This document shows, in pieces, positions 9,067 through 16,862 of a stretch of 40,997 bases of DNA. Source of the stretch: Ignavibacteriota bacterium. Lineage in GTDB: Bacteria; Bacteroidota; Ignavibacteria; UBA10030. Each line of letters begins with the position of its first letter. The stretch's first letter is position 1. The notes under the pieces were generated by a model. It had not been told where the DNA came from. It was given only the letters and a program-made list of their open reading frames with translations, and did not search any database. A program made the position numbers and the translations under genes. The DNA is taken from assembly GCA_003142575.1 (NCBI GenBank), contig PLMS01000140.1, positions 26,286 to 67,282 of the forward strand, in the 5' to 3' direction.

Positions 9067-10548
9067 CTAAAGATCGTGCCCCGAATAAGATAAATCAAAA
9101 CTCTTGTTGCATAAGGGAAAATCGGAAATGGCTTCGCTTCGCAAGGCTAAGCCTAATCCGTACCAGTTATGGAATGATGGATCTTTAATCTTATATCGTT
9201 TCCATTTTCCATTTGAATCTGTGAAGGCGCAATGTGCAATTTCACCTCTCCATCCCTCTGTCAGTGAGACGACTCCACTGTGAGGGCTGATTTCATTTAT
9301 TTCACTCTGTACCGAACCTGCAGGAAGATTTTCCAACTGGTCAAAAATGAACCGAAGTGATTCATCAATTTCCAGGGAGCGCATGCGCGCCCGTGCAAAC
9401 ACATCGCAAGACGACAGCGTAATGAGTGGAAGATGTATGTACTTATACGCTCCATAGGGGAATTGACTTCTTGTGTCCAGATCAATGCCGCTTGCTCGTG
9501 CTGCAGGTCCGACCATGCCTATAGATTGTGCCCAGTCTCTTTCCACGGTCCCTGTGTGATCAAGCCGTCCTAAAACACTTGTTGAATTGAACATGACCTC
9601 ATTAATAACCTGCACATCATTTTGCACTATATGTAAATTCTTTTTGAGTGTTTTTATTGCATCGTCCATAGGATCAAATTGAAGTCCGCCGGGCACAATA
9701 AATCCTCTTCCAAAACGTGAGCCGCAAAGAAGCGCAGTACTATTGATTATGAGTGTCCGCAGCCTTCCGTACGATGCCGAACCAATGGCATATCCGACGT
9801 CGTTGGCGATGCCGCCGAGTCCGGCAAGATGCATAGCAATACGTTCAAGTTCTTCAGCAAGGGAGCGAAAAATCTGGGCTCGAAGACTCACAGAAGCATT
9901 TGATAACGCCTCGACTGCGAGTGAATATGCCAGAGAATGGCCTATGACTGTATCGCCGGTAATGGATTCGCATAAAATGATTTGCTGAGATGGAGAAGCG
10001 TTGAGTAATAACTTTTCAATTCCACGATGCTGGTAGCCAAGAACGATTTCGAGGTGGTACACCAATTCACCGTGGCATTGAAATCGAAAATGTCCCGGTT
10101 CGATAACACCTGCATGAATCGGTCCGACGGCAACTTCGTGAATTTCTTCGCCTTCCATCTTATACATTGAATATGGTTGATGGCCAACAATGACCGTCTG
10201 TTTGCGCACCGGGCGAAGCCATGGATGACCTTCAGGAATGATCTGATGGTTTTCTGCAAGTTCACATTCAAAATAATTGGTCTGGGGATGGACATCCGCG
10301 AAACTGTGATACCGATTGTTCGCGGGAGAAAATGTCGTTCCAAGAAGATGAATAGTGGAGGTTGCCGAATGGCTTAACACTGCAATGACCGTTGTTGTGG
10401 ATTCTGTGGTTTCCAATCCAAACAATCCAATCATCCGTGCTTGTGTGAGCAATGCCTCTCGAATTGAGTCTTCAAATTCTTTCACAGAAAGAATCGGAAT
10501 GTCAGCAACAGCAAACGGCTGTTGGTTCTGAACGGTGAGTGAATTCAT
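9067..10548 (-). CDS. Ehr-type large subunit (HyfG/HycE-like, NuoCD-like) lacking Ni-Fe ligands
   Basis: A fusion of an N-terminal NuoC-like domain (about residues 1-130) and a NuoD/hydrogenase large-subunit domain. GPIHAGVIEPGHFRF and LGYQHRGIEKLL clearly place it in the group 4 hydrogenase large-subunit family. Where hydrogenases have the L1 motif CGxCxxxH, this protein reads CESITGDTVIGHS. Where they have the C-terminal L2 motif DPCxxC, it reads DPSFHNW. Neither pair of Ni-Fe ligand cysteines is present, so H2 activation is not expected. This pattern defines energy-converting-hydrogenase-related (Ehr) complexes. The ATG overlaps the upstream stop as ATGA (10545-10548), indicating translational coupling. 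The physiological electron acceptor or donor is unknown. Confidence 0.88.
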   Translation of the reverse strand: MNSLTVQNQQPFAVADIPILSVKEFEDSIREALLTQARMIGLFGLETTESTTTVIAVLSHSATSTIHLLGTTFSPANNRYHSFADVHPQTNYFECELAENHQIIPEGHPWLRPVRKQTVIVGHQPYSMYKMEGEEIHEVAVGPIHAGVIEPGHFRFQCHGELVYHLEIVLGYQHRGIEKLLLNASPSQQIILCESITGDTVIGHSLAYSLAVEALSNASVSLRAQIFRSLAEELERIAMHLAGLGGIANDVGYAIGSASYGRLRTLIINSTALLCGSRFGRGFIVPGGLQFDPMDDAIKTLKKNLHIVQNDVQVINEVMFNSTSVLGRLDHTGTVERDWAQSIGMVGPAARASGIDLDTRSQFPYGAYKYIHLPLITLSSCDVFARARMRSLEIDESLRFIFDQLENLPAGSVQSEINEISPHSGVVSLTEGWRGEIAHCAFTDSNGKWKRYKIKDPSFHNWYGLGLALRSEAISDFPLCNKSFDLSYSGHDL

Positions 10549-11993
10549 AAGAGTATTCCAAAATCTTTTGAGATTTGCACTACAGTGTTATATAATTGCG
10601 ATGGCATACAGATGCCGAGCACAATTAACAGAACAAGTAAAGTCAGGGAAGCAAAATGTGTAATTTCGAATTTCTCAGTAATGATCGTGGTGTCCCCAGC
10701 AGGTGGAGCAGTGTAGAGCATGTGAAATACCGTTTTACTCATTCCGACAAAAATAAAAAACAAGAAGAACAGTACAGCAGCTAATAAAAATGGCTTTGTT
10801 AACAGCCCTTGAAAAATCATCAACTCGCTGAAGAAAATACCGAACGGCGGCATCGCGATAATCGCAAAGAACCCAAAAAGAAAAAGCCATCCTGTCCATG
10901 GCATTGCCTGCAATACATTCCATACTGAGTGCACTTCACGCGAACGATACGCCCGGTGAATATTTCCTGCATTCAGAAAGAGAACAACTTTTGTGAGTGA
11001 ATTAAATACTGTATGAAGCATTGCACCTACAAAGGCAATGCCGCCGGTGCCAATGCCGAGTGTAATCAGTCCAAGATGCTCAACACTGGAATATGCAATC
11101 ATCCGTTTATAGTTGGTTACTTTGAACATAAACACGAATGCGACAAAGAGGGAAAACAATCCGCCGATAATCATAATAGTGCGTGCAAAGTCTGCGGTTA
11201 CGGTTGGCACCATAATTTGATAGAGGCGTAAGACACCCAAGAGAGCTGTTCCCCGCAGCGATCCGGACATAAGCGCCGCTACCGGACTTGGAGCATTGCT
11301 GGTTGCGTCAATATCGCCGGGATGCATTGGTGCAATACCAATTTTTGTGCTCAAGCCGACAAAGACGAAAATGAAACTTGCTTTCAACCAGATAGGATTG
11401 AGTTGTGTTGCATGTTGAGTAAAGGAAGTCACTAATAATTGTTGTCCTTCCAGTATTGTTCCGCCGGCAGAAAGTGCAAGAAATAAAAACCCAATAAAGG
11501 CAAAAGCGATTCCGACCGAAACCAAAAATAGGTACTTCCACATTGCTTCGAGAGATTCTTCATCCCGATAATAATAGATCAGCGGAGCAACACTTAACGT
11601 TGTCGTTTCCGATGCTACCCAAAACACTCCCAAATGATTGCTGATCAAAGCAAGCGTGTTGGCAAAGAGATAGACATTCAGCATAGTAAAATACAGTTTT
11701 TTACTTTTCTCTTCTTTGACGACGAGCGGACGGTTCAGATATGAATACGAAACAAGCACAACCCAGAAATACACATGTGAGAGAATAAGCAAGAAAAGCC
11801 TGTTCAATGCGTCGAATCGGAAAAAATCATTTCCAGCCGGAATGAATAATCCTGAAAAAACAAAATAGGAACATACGAGATGTGCAATAGCAACGAATAA
11901 AGAAATGATGTACTGCGCTTTTCGGATATGAACGAAATAACAAACGCCGATGCTGAGAATCGGGAGTACGGTTAAGACAAGAAGTATGCTCAT
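10545..11993 (-). CDS. HyfF/NuoN-like proton-translocating membrane subunit of the Ehr complex
   Basis: A 482-residue integral membrane protein with about 13-14 hydrophobic segments, of the complex I antiporter-like family (Proton_antipo_M). Conserved features are VFWVASETTTLS, with the membrane glutamate of the NuoL/M/N family, and GLSTKIGIAPMHPGDIDAT, with the transmembrane lysine. The usual WLPDAH of related subunits is replaced by GDIDAT, but APSPVAALMSGSLRGTALL follows as in HyfF. The start overlaps the HyfE-like stop (TAATG at 11991-11995) and the stop overlaps the large-subunit ATG. Position and order (B-C-E-F-G-H/I) match the hyf operon without hyfD. Presumed role: part of the ion-pumping membrane arm. 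Confidence 0.88.
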   Translation of the reverse strand: MSILLVLTVLPILSIGVCYFVHIRKAQYIISLFVAIAHLVCSYFVFSGLFIPAGNDFFRFDALNRLFLLILSHVYFWVVLVSYSYLNRPLVVKEEKSKKLYFTMLNVYLFANTLALISNHLGVFWVASETTTLSVAPLIYYYRDEESLEAMWKYLFLVSVGIAFAFIGFLFLALSAGGTILEGQQLLVTSFTQHATQLNPIWLKASFIFVFVGLSTKIGIAPMHPGDIDATSNAPSPVAALMSGSLRGTALLGVLRLYQIMVPTVTADFARTIMIIGGLFSLFVAFVFMFKVTNYKRMIAYSSVEHLGLITLGIGTGGIAFVGAMLHTVFNSLTKVVLFLNAGNIHRAYRSREVHSVWNVLQAMPWTGWLFLFGFFAIIAMPPFGIFFSELMIFQGLLTKPFLLAAVLFFLFFIFVGMSKTVFHMLYTAPPAGDTTIITEKFEITHFASLTLLVLLIVLGICMPSQLYNTVVQISKDFGILL

Positions 11994-12625
11994 TAGTCCT
12001 TCAGTCTCCCCAGAACGGTCACATCTTGTTTAGCAAACGTAGAACTAATTTTATTGATTGCAATACCCATGAGAAACACTACAACAAAGACGTCGAGCAT
12101 TGCGCCAAGTTCAACGATGGTAGGCATCTCAGCGGCAACAGATGTTCCAAAAAGGAAAATTCCGTTTTCCAATATGAGAAATCCAACAACATGTATGATG
12201 AGTTTTTTTCTAAAAATAATGAGAAATATTCCTGTGATAATAGCGGTGAATGCAGACGCAAACGGAATAGGTTCAATTGGTGTATATCCCGAGAGAACGT
12301 GTGCCGCGACAAAAATTGCAGACATTGAAGCAACAGTGAGCAGTAAAAAATTAAACGGCTGTATGCTTGGCTCCACAATACGCTTTACATCAAGATCGAT
12401 AATGATTTTATTAATAAAACGGGGAACAATAATTGCCTTTACGATAAAAGACATCAGTGGGATGATGAGAATATGCACAGATAAATGACGTATAAAAGGA
12501 AATATCATGATTGCTGAGAGTAACACTCCCTGTGTCCTTAAAATGGCAACATATGTTTTGAGTCGAGATGTTATGACTAAATACAATAACGTAAGACAAA
12601 ATAAAATACTTAATACATTTTCCAT
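11993..12625 (-). CDS. HyfE/NuoK-like membrane subunit of the Ehr complex
   Basis: A 210-residue protein with about six membrane segments. The C-terminal half has FLILENGIFLFGTSVAAEMPTI and ELGAMLDVFVVVFLMGIAINKI. The pattern of a membrane glutamate in the LxxENG context followed by an ELG..LD helix is typical of HyfE/HycC-associated small subunits related to NuoK. It probably carries one proton channel of the complex. It shares one base with the next gene (TAATG) and lies 16 bp after the HyfC-like gene, so it is within one operon. Family assignment rests on these motifs and on gene order. Confidence 0.83.
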   Translation of the reverse strand: MENVLSILFCLTLLYLVITSRLKTYVAILRTQGVLLSAIMIFPFIRHLSVHILIIPLMSFIVKAIIVPRFINKIIIDLDVKRIVEPSIQPFNFLLLTVASMSAIFVAAHVLSGYTPIEPIPFASAFTAIITGIFLIIFRKKLIIHVVGFLILENGIFLFGTSVAAEMPTIVELGAMLDVFVVVFLMGIAINKISSTFAKQDVTVLGRLKD

Positions 12626-12641
12626 ATAGTTCTCTGAATGT

Positions 12642-13565
12642 TTATCGGACGAACGTGTAAATGAGCAAATTTAAAATTCCAATCGCCGAAGCAAATAATA
12701 AATACTGCGGGATGCTTTTTATTTTCAATCGAGCAATCATCGTTTCTACCCATGCAATGATCGTGGAAAGAAGCAAGAGGAGAATTACAAATAATGAAAA
12801 TCCCAACCACTGATTGTGCAAACTGAATGGATTGAAAAACAATACTTCATAAATTCCATAGATCATGATTTTTATATAACTCGAGTATTGATAGAGGAAT
12901 AAATCAATTCCGGAGTTATCGAGAATCATCACTTCGTGAATCATCGTCAATTCCAAATGCGTCGTCGGATCATCAATCGGCATACGTGAACATTCTGTCA
13001 CCATTAAAAAGAAAGCCGAGATGGAACTCACAATAATGAATACGAGCGAAGACGGATTATCTAAATGGATGGAAAGATACACCTCATACATAGATGTATA
13101 GCCGCTGACGAATGCCAAACTCCCAATTGTAAAAAAATAAATTGGTTCTGCAAATATCGCAAACGTTGCTTCGCGTGCTGCGCCCATTCCTTCAAAGGAA
13201 CTTCCAATATCCATTGCGCCAAGAATTTGAAAGAATCGAGCAAGTCCAAGTAAGTACGCGAATACAATAATATCGCCGCTAAAACTCAATAATGGCCGCA
13301 TATATCCGATGGGCAGCATGAAACCTGCAATGAGAATCGCGGAGAATGAAACAACAGGTGCAAGCCGGCTTATGAACGATGCTGTTACTGCATAAATTGT
13401 TTCTTTGCGGCTGATTCGAAACAGATCATAATACGGCTGCCAGACTGGCGCACCGAGACGGCCTGTGAGTCGCGCCTTTTGTTTGTTGATGATGCCAACA
13501 AGCAATGGCGATGCGCCGAGAATGAATAAGAAGGGGAGGAGCCCCTGAAATATCAATGTGGCCAT
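12642..13565 (-). CDS. HyfC/HycD (NuoH-like) membrane anchor subunit of the Ehr complex
   Basis: A 307-residue protein with about eight membrane segments. PVWQPYYDLFRISRKE near residues 41-56, FEGMGAAREATFAIFAEP near 123-140 and PIDDPTTHLELTMIHEVMI near 200 are the charged loops conserved from NuoH to HyfC/EchB. These loops form the interface between the membrane arm and the small and large subunits, where quinone or proton input is coupled. It overlaps the HyfB-like gene by 13 bp. The acidic loop residues expected for coupling look intact even though the large subunit has lost its Ni-Fe site, suggesting the complex still couples a redox reaction to ion movement (inference). Confidence 0.88.
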   Translation of the reverse strand: MATLIFQGLLPFLFILGASPLLVGIINKQKARLTGRLGAPVWQPYYDLFRISRKETIYAVTASFISRLAPVVSFSAILIAGFMLPIGYMRPLLSFSGDIIVFAYLLGLARFFQILGAMDIGSSFEGMGAAREATFAIFAEPIYFFTIGSLAFVSGYTSMYEVYLSIHLDNPSSLVFIIVSSISAFFLMVTECSRMPIDDPTTHLELTMIHEVMILDNSGIDLFLYQYSSYIKIMIYGIYEVLFFNPFSLHNQWLGFSLFVILLLLLSTIIAWVETMIARLKIKSIPQYLLFASAIGILNLLIYTFVR

Positions 13566-15523
13566 ACTATTGCGATCCCGCCGTAAATGATTGCAATGAT
13601 TAACATAAAGGAAATGTAAAAACGAATATCTGTTCTGCTTAAATATTCAAACGAATTAATTTTGTTCACAACGTAGCCATACATCGGCGCAATGAATTTT
13701 TTTTCTGAAAAATCTTCCGCGTGAGAAACAAAATGGGATGGTTGCGGAAATAAGGTTTTCGGTGCAGTTACATGTTTTCGAAAGTGGAGCATATGAGAAG
13801 CGATGCTGTTAATTTCATCAGCGTAGGATGAAGCAGTGTACTGCATTCGCGGCGTCAGCGATGTATAACCGCATCCCCACGCTTGAGAGATCCGTTGTTG
13901 TGTATTGAATTTTTTCCACAAGATAACGCATACGATGGTCAGCAACACACCGACGAATATCACAGTAAGAAATTCCCAATGTGCAAACATAGTGTATGGA
14001 TGAATGATAATTCCACTATGGTTGAACGTAATGACAGAAGAAATTATTCCAAGTACAGACTGCGGATAGATTCCGAACAAAATACAAAGGAACGCTAACA
14101 TTCCTAATGCAGCATACTCTGTACGGGAAACTTTAAATAATTGGAGGCTGCTTCGCTCTGTGCCGAGAAACATGATACTGTTGATTTTTGTAAAGCATAC
14201 GAAAGCTAATCCGCCAACGAACGCTAATCCGACAGCCAGGAGGAGCATCAGGAGAGGGAAGTAGTTTCCTAATGCCGTTGCGGCATTAAAAAATCCTTTA
14301 TAAATTAAAAATTCAGACATGAAACCGTTGAGCGGCGGAATACCGCTAATAGCAATTGAACCGATAAGAAACAGCGCAACAAACCACGAAGCGTGATGAA
14401 CAATCCCGCCCATCTTTTCAATATCCCGCGTACGACAATTATGACAAATAATTCCCGATCCGAGAAATAATAATGTCTTAAAAATTGCGTGGTTGAACGT
14501 ATGAAATAATGCGCCGCCGAATCCCAACCATACCAGTGATTGAACTGAATACGAAACGCCCAGTACGCCTAGTCCGATACCAATGCCGATGATCCCGATA
14601 TTTTCAATGGAGTGGTAGGCGAGTAATTTTTTTATATCATGTTGTGCAAGTGCATACCATACGCCAAATATTGCGCTGAACACACTCACCACTAAAATAA
14701 TGATGCCTATCCATACCGGCAGCGGAGAGCAAAACTCTATGACTCGAAAGATTCCGTATATTCCAGTTTTGATCATGACGCCGGAAAGAAACGCGCTGAG
14801 CACGGTCGGTGCGATGGGATGTGCCCATGGAAGCCAGAAATGCATGGGCATAAATCCCGCTTTAATTCCAAATCCTAAAAATCCGAATCCGCATACGAGA
14901 TAAAATATTGTTCCCATGGTGGATGTTAGATGAAAATCGTTGAATGACCAGCTTCCGAAATGATTGTGCAAGAGAAAGAAAAAAATGTACAAGAAAAATG
15001 TTGCCATGTGCATTGTGGTGAAAAAAATAAAACTTCCTTTTTGCACTTCCTCTTTTTCTTTCTCCAATAGCATTCCAAGATAAGCCATCAGTGTCATTAA
15101 CTCCCAGAAAACAAGGAAAACAATGCTGTGATTTGCAAACACAAGTAATTGTGTCGAAAGCAGAAGGAGTGAAAAGGAGATAAGGAACGAGCGAACGGAT
15201 GCTTCTTTGTGAAGATAATGCTGCAAATATGAGTAAGTAGAAATGACCGTCGGTATGGCAACGGTGGTAATCACCAAAAGGAAAAAAAGAGCAAGGCCGT
15301 CGGCGCGAAACAGTGAAGCATATTCTGAAAAAATCGGAAAGAGATCGGTTACCGTTGGCAATGCAAACAATCTTGCGAGTGCAAAGACAAGATTGAGTGA
15401 TAGCGCCAAAACAGTTATCCCGACAAAAATGGTAATTGCACGTTTGATTGGTCGAATCAACAATGCAGCGATTGTTCCAATAAAAAATAAACCGCATCCT
15501 AAAAGAAATAAATATTGCATCAC
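13553..15523 (-). CDS. HyfB/NuoL-like proton-translocating membrane subunit of the Ehr complex
   Basis: A 656-residue membrane protein of the complex I antiporter-like family and the first structural gene of the operon. LVFWELMTLMAYLGMLLE carries the family's key glutamate. GFGIKAGFMPMHFWLPWAHP carries the lysine and the WLPxAH motif, followed by APTVLSAFLSGVMIKTG. The extended C-terminal region after the 14 core helices ends in another helix and resembles HyfB/HycC. The first codon may be GTG (15521-15523) or the adjacent ATG (15518-15520), and I see no strong ribosome site. It lies 94 bp downstream of the HTH-EIIA gene, so it is either the next gene of the same transcript or under its own promoter in that gap. 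Confidence 0.88.
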   Translation of the reverse strand: MMQYLFLLGCGLFFIGTIAALLIRPIKRAITIFVGITVLALSLNLVFALARLFALPTVTDLFPIFSEYASLFRADGLALFFLLVITTVAIPTVISTYSYLQHYLHKEASVRSFLISFSLLLLSTQLLVFANHSIVFLVFWELMTLMAYLGMLLEKEKEEVQKGSFIFFTTMHMATFFLYIFFFLLHNHFGSWSFNDFHLTSTMGTIFYLVCGFGFLGFGIKAGFMPMHFWLPWAHPIAPTVLSAFLSGVMIKTGIYGIFRVIEFCSPLPVWIGIIILVVSVFSAIFGVWYALAQHDIKKLLAYHSIENIGIIGIGIGLGVLGVSYSVQSLVWLGFGGALFHTFNHAIFKTLLFLGSGIICHNCRTRDIEKMGGIVHHASWFVALFLIGSIAISGIPPLNGFMSEFLIYKGFFNAATALGNYFPLLMLLLAVGLAFVGGLAFVCFTKINSIMFLGTERSSLQLFKVSRTEYAALGMLAFLCILFGIYPQSVLGIISSVITFNHSGIIIHPYTMFAHWEFLTVIFVGVLLTIVCVILWKKFNTQQRISQAWGCGYTSLTPRMQYTASSYADEINSIASHMLHFRKHVTAPKTLFPQPSHFVSHAEDFSEKKFIAPMYGYVVNKINSFEYLSRTDIRFYISFMLIIAIIYGGIAIVWPH

Positions 15524-15617
15524 TCTAGTACCTGTTTATAAAATATTTGTTAGAAAAAGGTTCAACTTCTATTGCGTTTTATAATAGAAGACATTTTTAT
15601 TCTGAAAAATAACCCGA

Positions 15618-16286
15618 TCATCGCTGTACTGGTTTCTCCAATGATTTTATTAGCGAAAGAAGTTCTGTGTACGGTTGCCGAGCTTTCAGCGCTTGCCGAA
15701 TTTCTTTTTTGGAAAGAAGATGGCTTAAATGTGCCAGCAAGCTGAGATGCTGTTTGGTTGTCTGAGAAATAATGAGAATCAGCGTGTGTACTGGTTTGCC
15801 GTCCAACGCATGGAGATTTAGAAATGCATTGGGAAAGAAAAAATGAATGAGCGGTTTATCCCGCCCGATCACCAACGGGATGCGTGGATGAGGCAAGCTG
15901 ATACCATGGCCGATAGCGGTGGACATCAATTGTTCGCGGCTTTTTAACAGCTGCACGACAACATCGCGGTCGACAGATTTGTCGAACGATGCAAGCTGTG
16001 TCATTTGTTCGATATACTGGTCTTCTGAAAATGAACAATTGTAAAAAAACGATTGTTTGGTGAGCAAGGGAAGCAAACTCTTAATTTGATATTCTTCGAA
16101 ATGTGCATTCCCAGAAATGTTCAAGGGCATATTTTTTCCCAACGCCCATTCAATGATTTTATCTTTATTGAAAACAACTCTGTCTTGAATAACTTGATGG
16201 GGAATATCGTTCTCTTTCACAAGTTTGAGAACTTCTTTTTCAGGCATGACCAGCAATTGTGCTATATCTTTAATTTTTAGATCCAC
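15618..16286 (-). CDS. HTH-EIIA fusion: excisionase-like DNA-binding domain plus PTS EIIA (PtsN-like) domain
   Basis: The N-terminal ~55 residues (IKDIAQLLVMPEKEVLKLVK, then RVVFNKDKIIEWAL) look like the helix-turn-helix fold of the excisionase/HTH_17 family. The C-terminal ~150 residues form a fructose/nitrogen-type EIIA domain. GHGISLPHPRIP contains the phosphorylatable histidine in the same context as PtsN (GIAIPHGK). The protein is probably a phosphorylation-responsive regulator and not a sugar transporter part, since no EIIB/C gene is near. GTG start. The start overlaps the merR-type gene by 17 bp, so the two regulators are translated together. Its place directly before the Ehr operon suggests it controls that operon (inference). 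Confidence 0.78.
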   Translation of the reverse strand: MDLKIKDIAQLLVMPEKEVLKLVKENDIPHQVIQDRVVFNKDKIIEWALGKNMPLNISGNAHFEEYQIKSLLPLLTKQSFFYNCSFSEDQYIEQMTQLASFDKSVDRDVVVQLLKSREQLMSTAIGHGISLPHPRIPLVIGRDKPLIHFFFPNAFLNLHALDGKPVHTLILIISQTTKQHLSLLAHLSHLLSKKEIRQALKARQPYTELLSLIKSLEKPVQR

Positions 16287-16677
16287 CGCTTTTTCGGCCT
16301 TTCTTTCTCAATTGTACTAAACGACTTTGTGTAAACTGCATTTGCTCTTTCAACTCTTTTTTTACGTTGTTGAGCAATTTGATTTTACTGTCAATATCAT
16401 CCAAATGAACTCGCAGGTAATTCAATGTTTTTTCTTTTGCTTCGACCTTTTTCTTCTGATGGAAATATAACCCGATGACTTCCTTAATTTCATCAAGCGA
16501 AAGGCCAACTCGTTGTAATTCACGGATACGAGTGATCACGACAAGCGTGCCATCATCGTAATAGCGATACCCTTTCGTACTGACGTTGGAGGGAACGAAT
16601 AAGCCCACTTGTTCATAGTATCGAAGTGTGCGTGTCGTAACGCCCGCCTGCTTTGCTATTTCACCGATTTTAAACAT
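16270..16677 (-). CDS. MerR family transcriptional regulator
   Basis: The N-terminal winged helix reads KIGEIAKQAGVTTRTLRYYE followed by GLFVPSNVSTKGYRYY and RIRELQRVGLSLDEIKEVI, a textbook MerR DNA-binding domain. It is followed by a dimerisation coiled coil (about residues 75-125) with many Lys/Glu. The C-terminus is short and basic (KKGRKSGGSKN) with no cysteine pair, so no metal sensing is indicated and the effector is unknown. I start it at ATG 16675-16677, because AAGG lies just upstream. A GTG two codons earlier (16683) is possible. It is the first gene of the minus-strand regulator/Ehr unit, and an inverted repeat sits right before it. Confidence 0.88.
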   Translation of the reverse strand: MFKIGEIAKQAGVTTRTLRYYEQVGLFVPSNVSTKGYRYYDDGTLVVITRIRELQRVGLSLDEIKEVIGLYFHQKKKVEAKEKTLNYLRVHLDDIDSKIKLLNNVKKELKEQMQFTQSRLVQLRKKGRKSGGSKN

Positions 16678-16687
16678 TTCCACCTTT

Positions 16688-16703
16688 ACCTTAACGATAA
16701 GGT
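16688..16703. promoter_or_regulatory. Perfect inverted repeat, candidate MerR operator
   Basis: ACCTTA-ACGA-TAAGGT is a perfect 6-bp dyad with a 4-base spacer, 11-26 bases before the merR-type ATG and in the divergent region shared with the dehydrogenase gene. MerR proteins bind dyads in their own promoters. Here the dyad is so close to the start codon that autorepression is as likely as spacer-type activation. Assignment to this regulator is inference. Confidence 0.5.
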
Positions 16704-16862
16704 TAATATACCGATACTTCGTTTCAGATGCATGTAATTCCTGCGGTTTTTAAGGATAGAAAGATGAAATTGTTTTCATTTCCTGAAGGCAACTATTCTA
16801 AAAAATCACTAAGTTATACTCACATTATTATTTTCTAAGAACTAACTAAAAGGATATCTGCT

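Noticed and set aside
9067-10548. Calling the complex a true group 4 [NiFe]-hydrogenase
   Set aside because: Both Ni-Fe cysteine pairs are absent from the large subunit.
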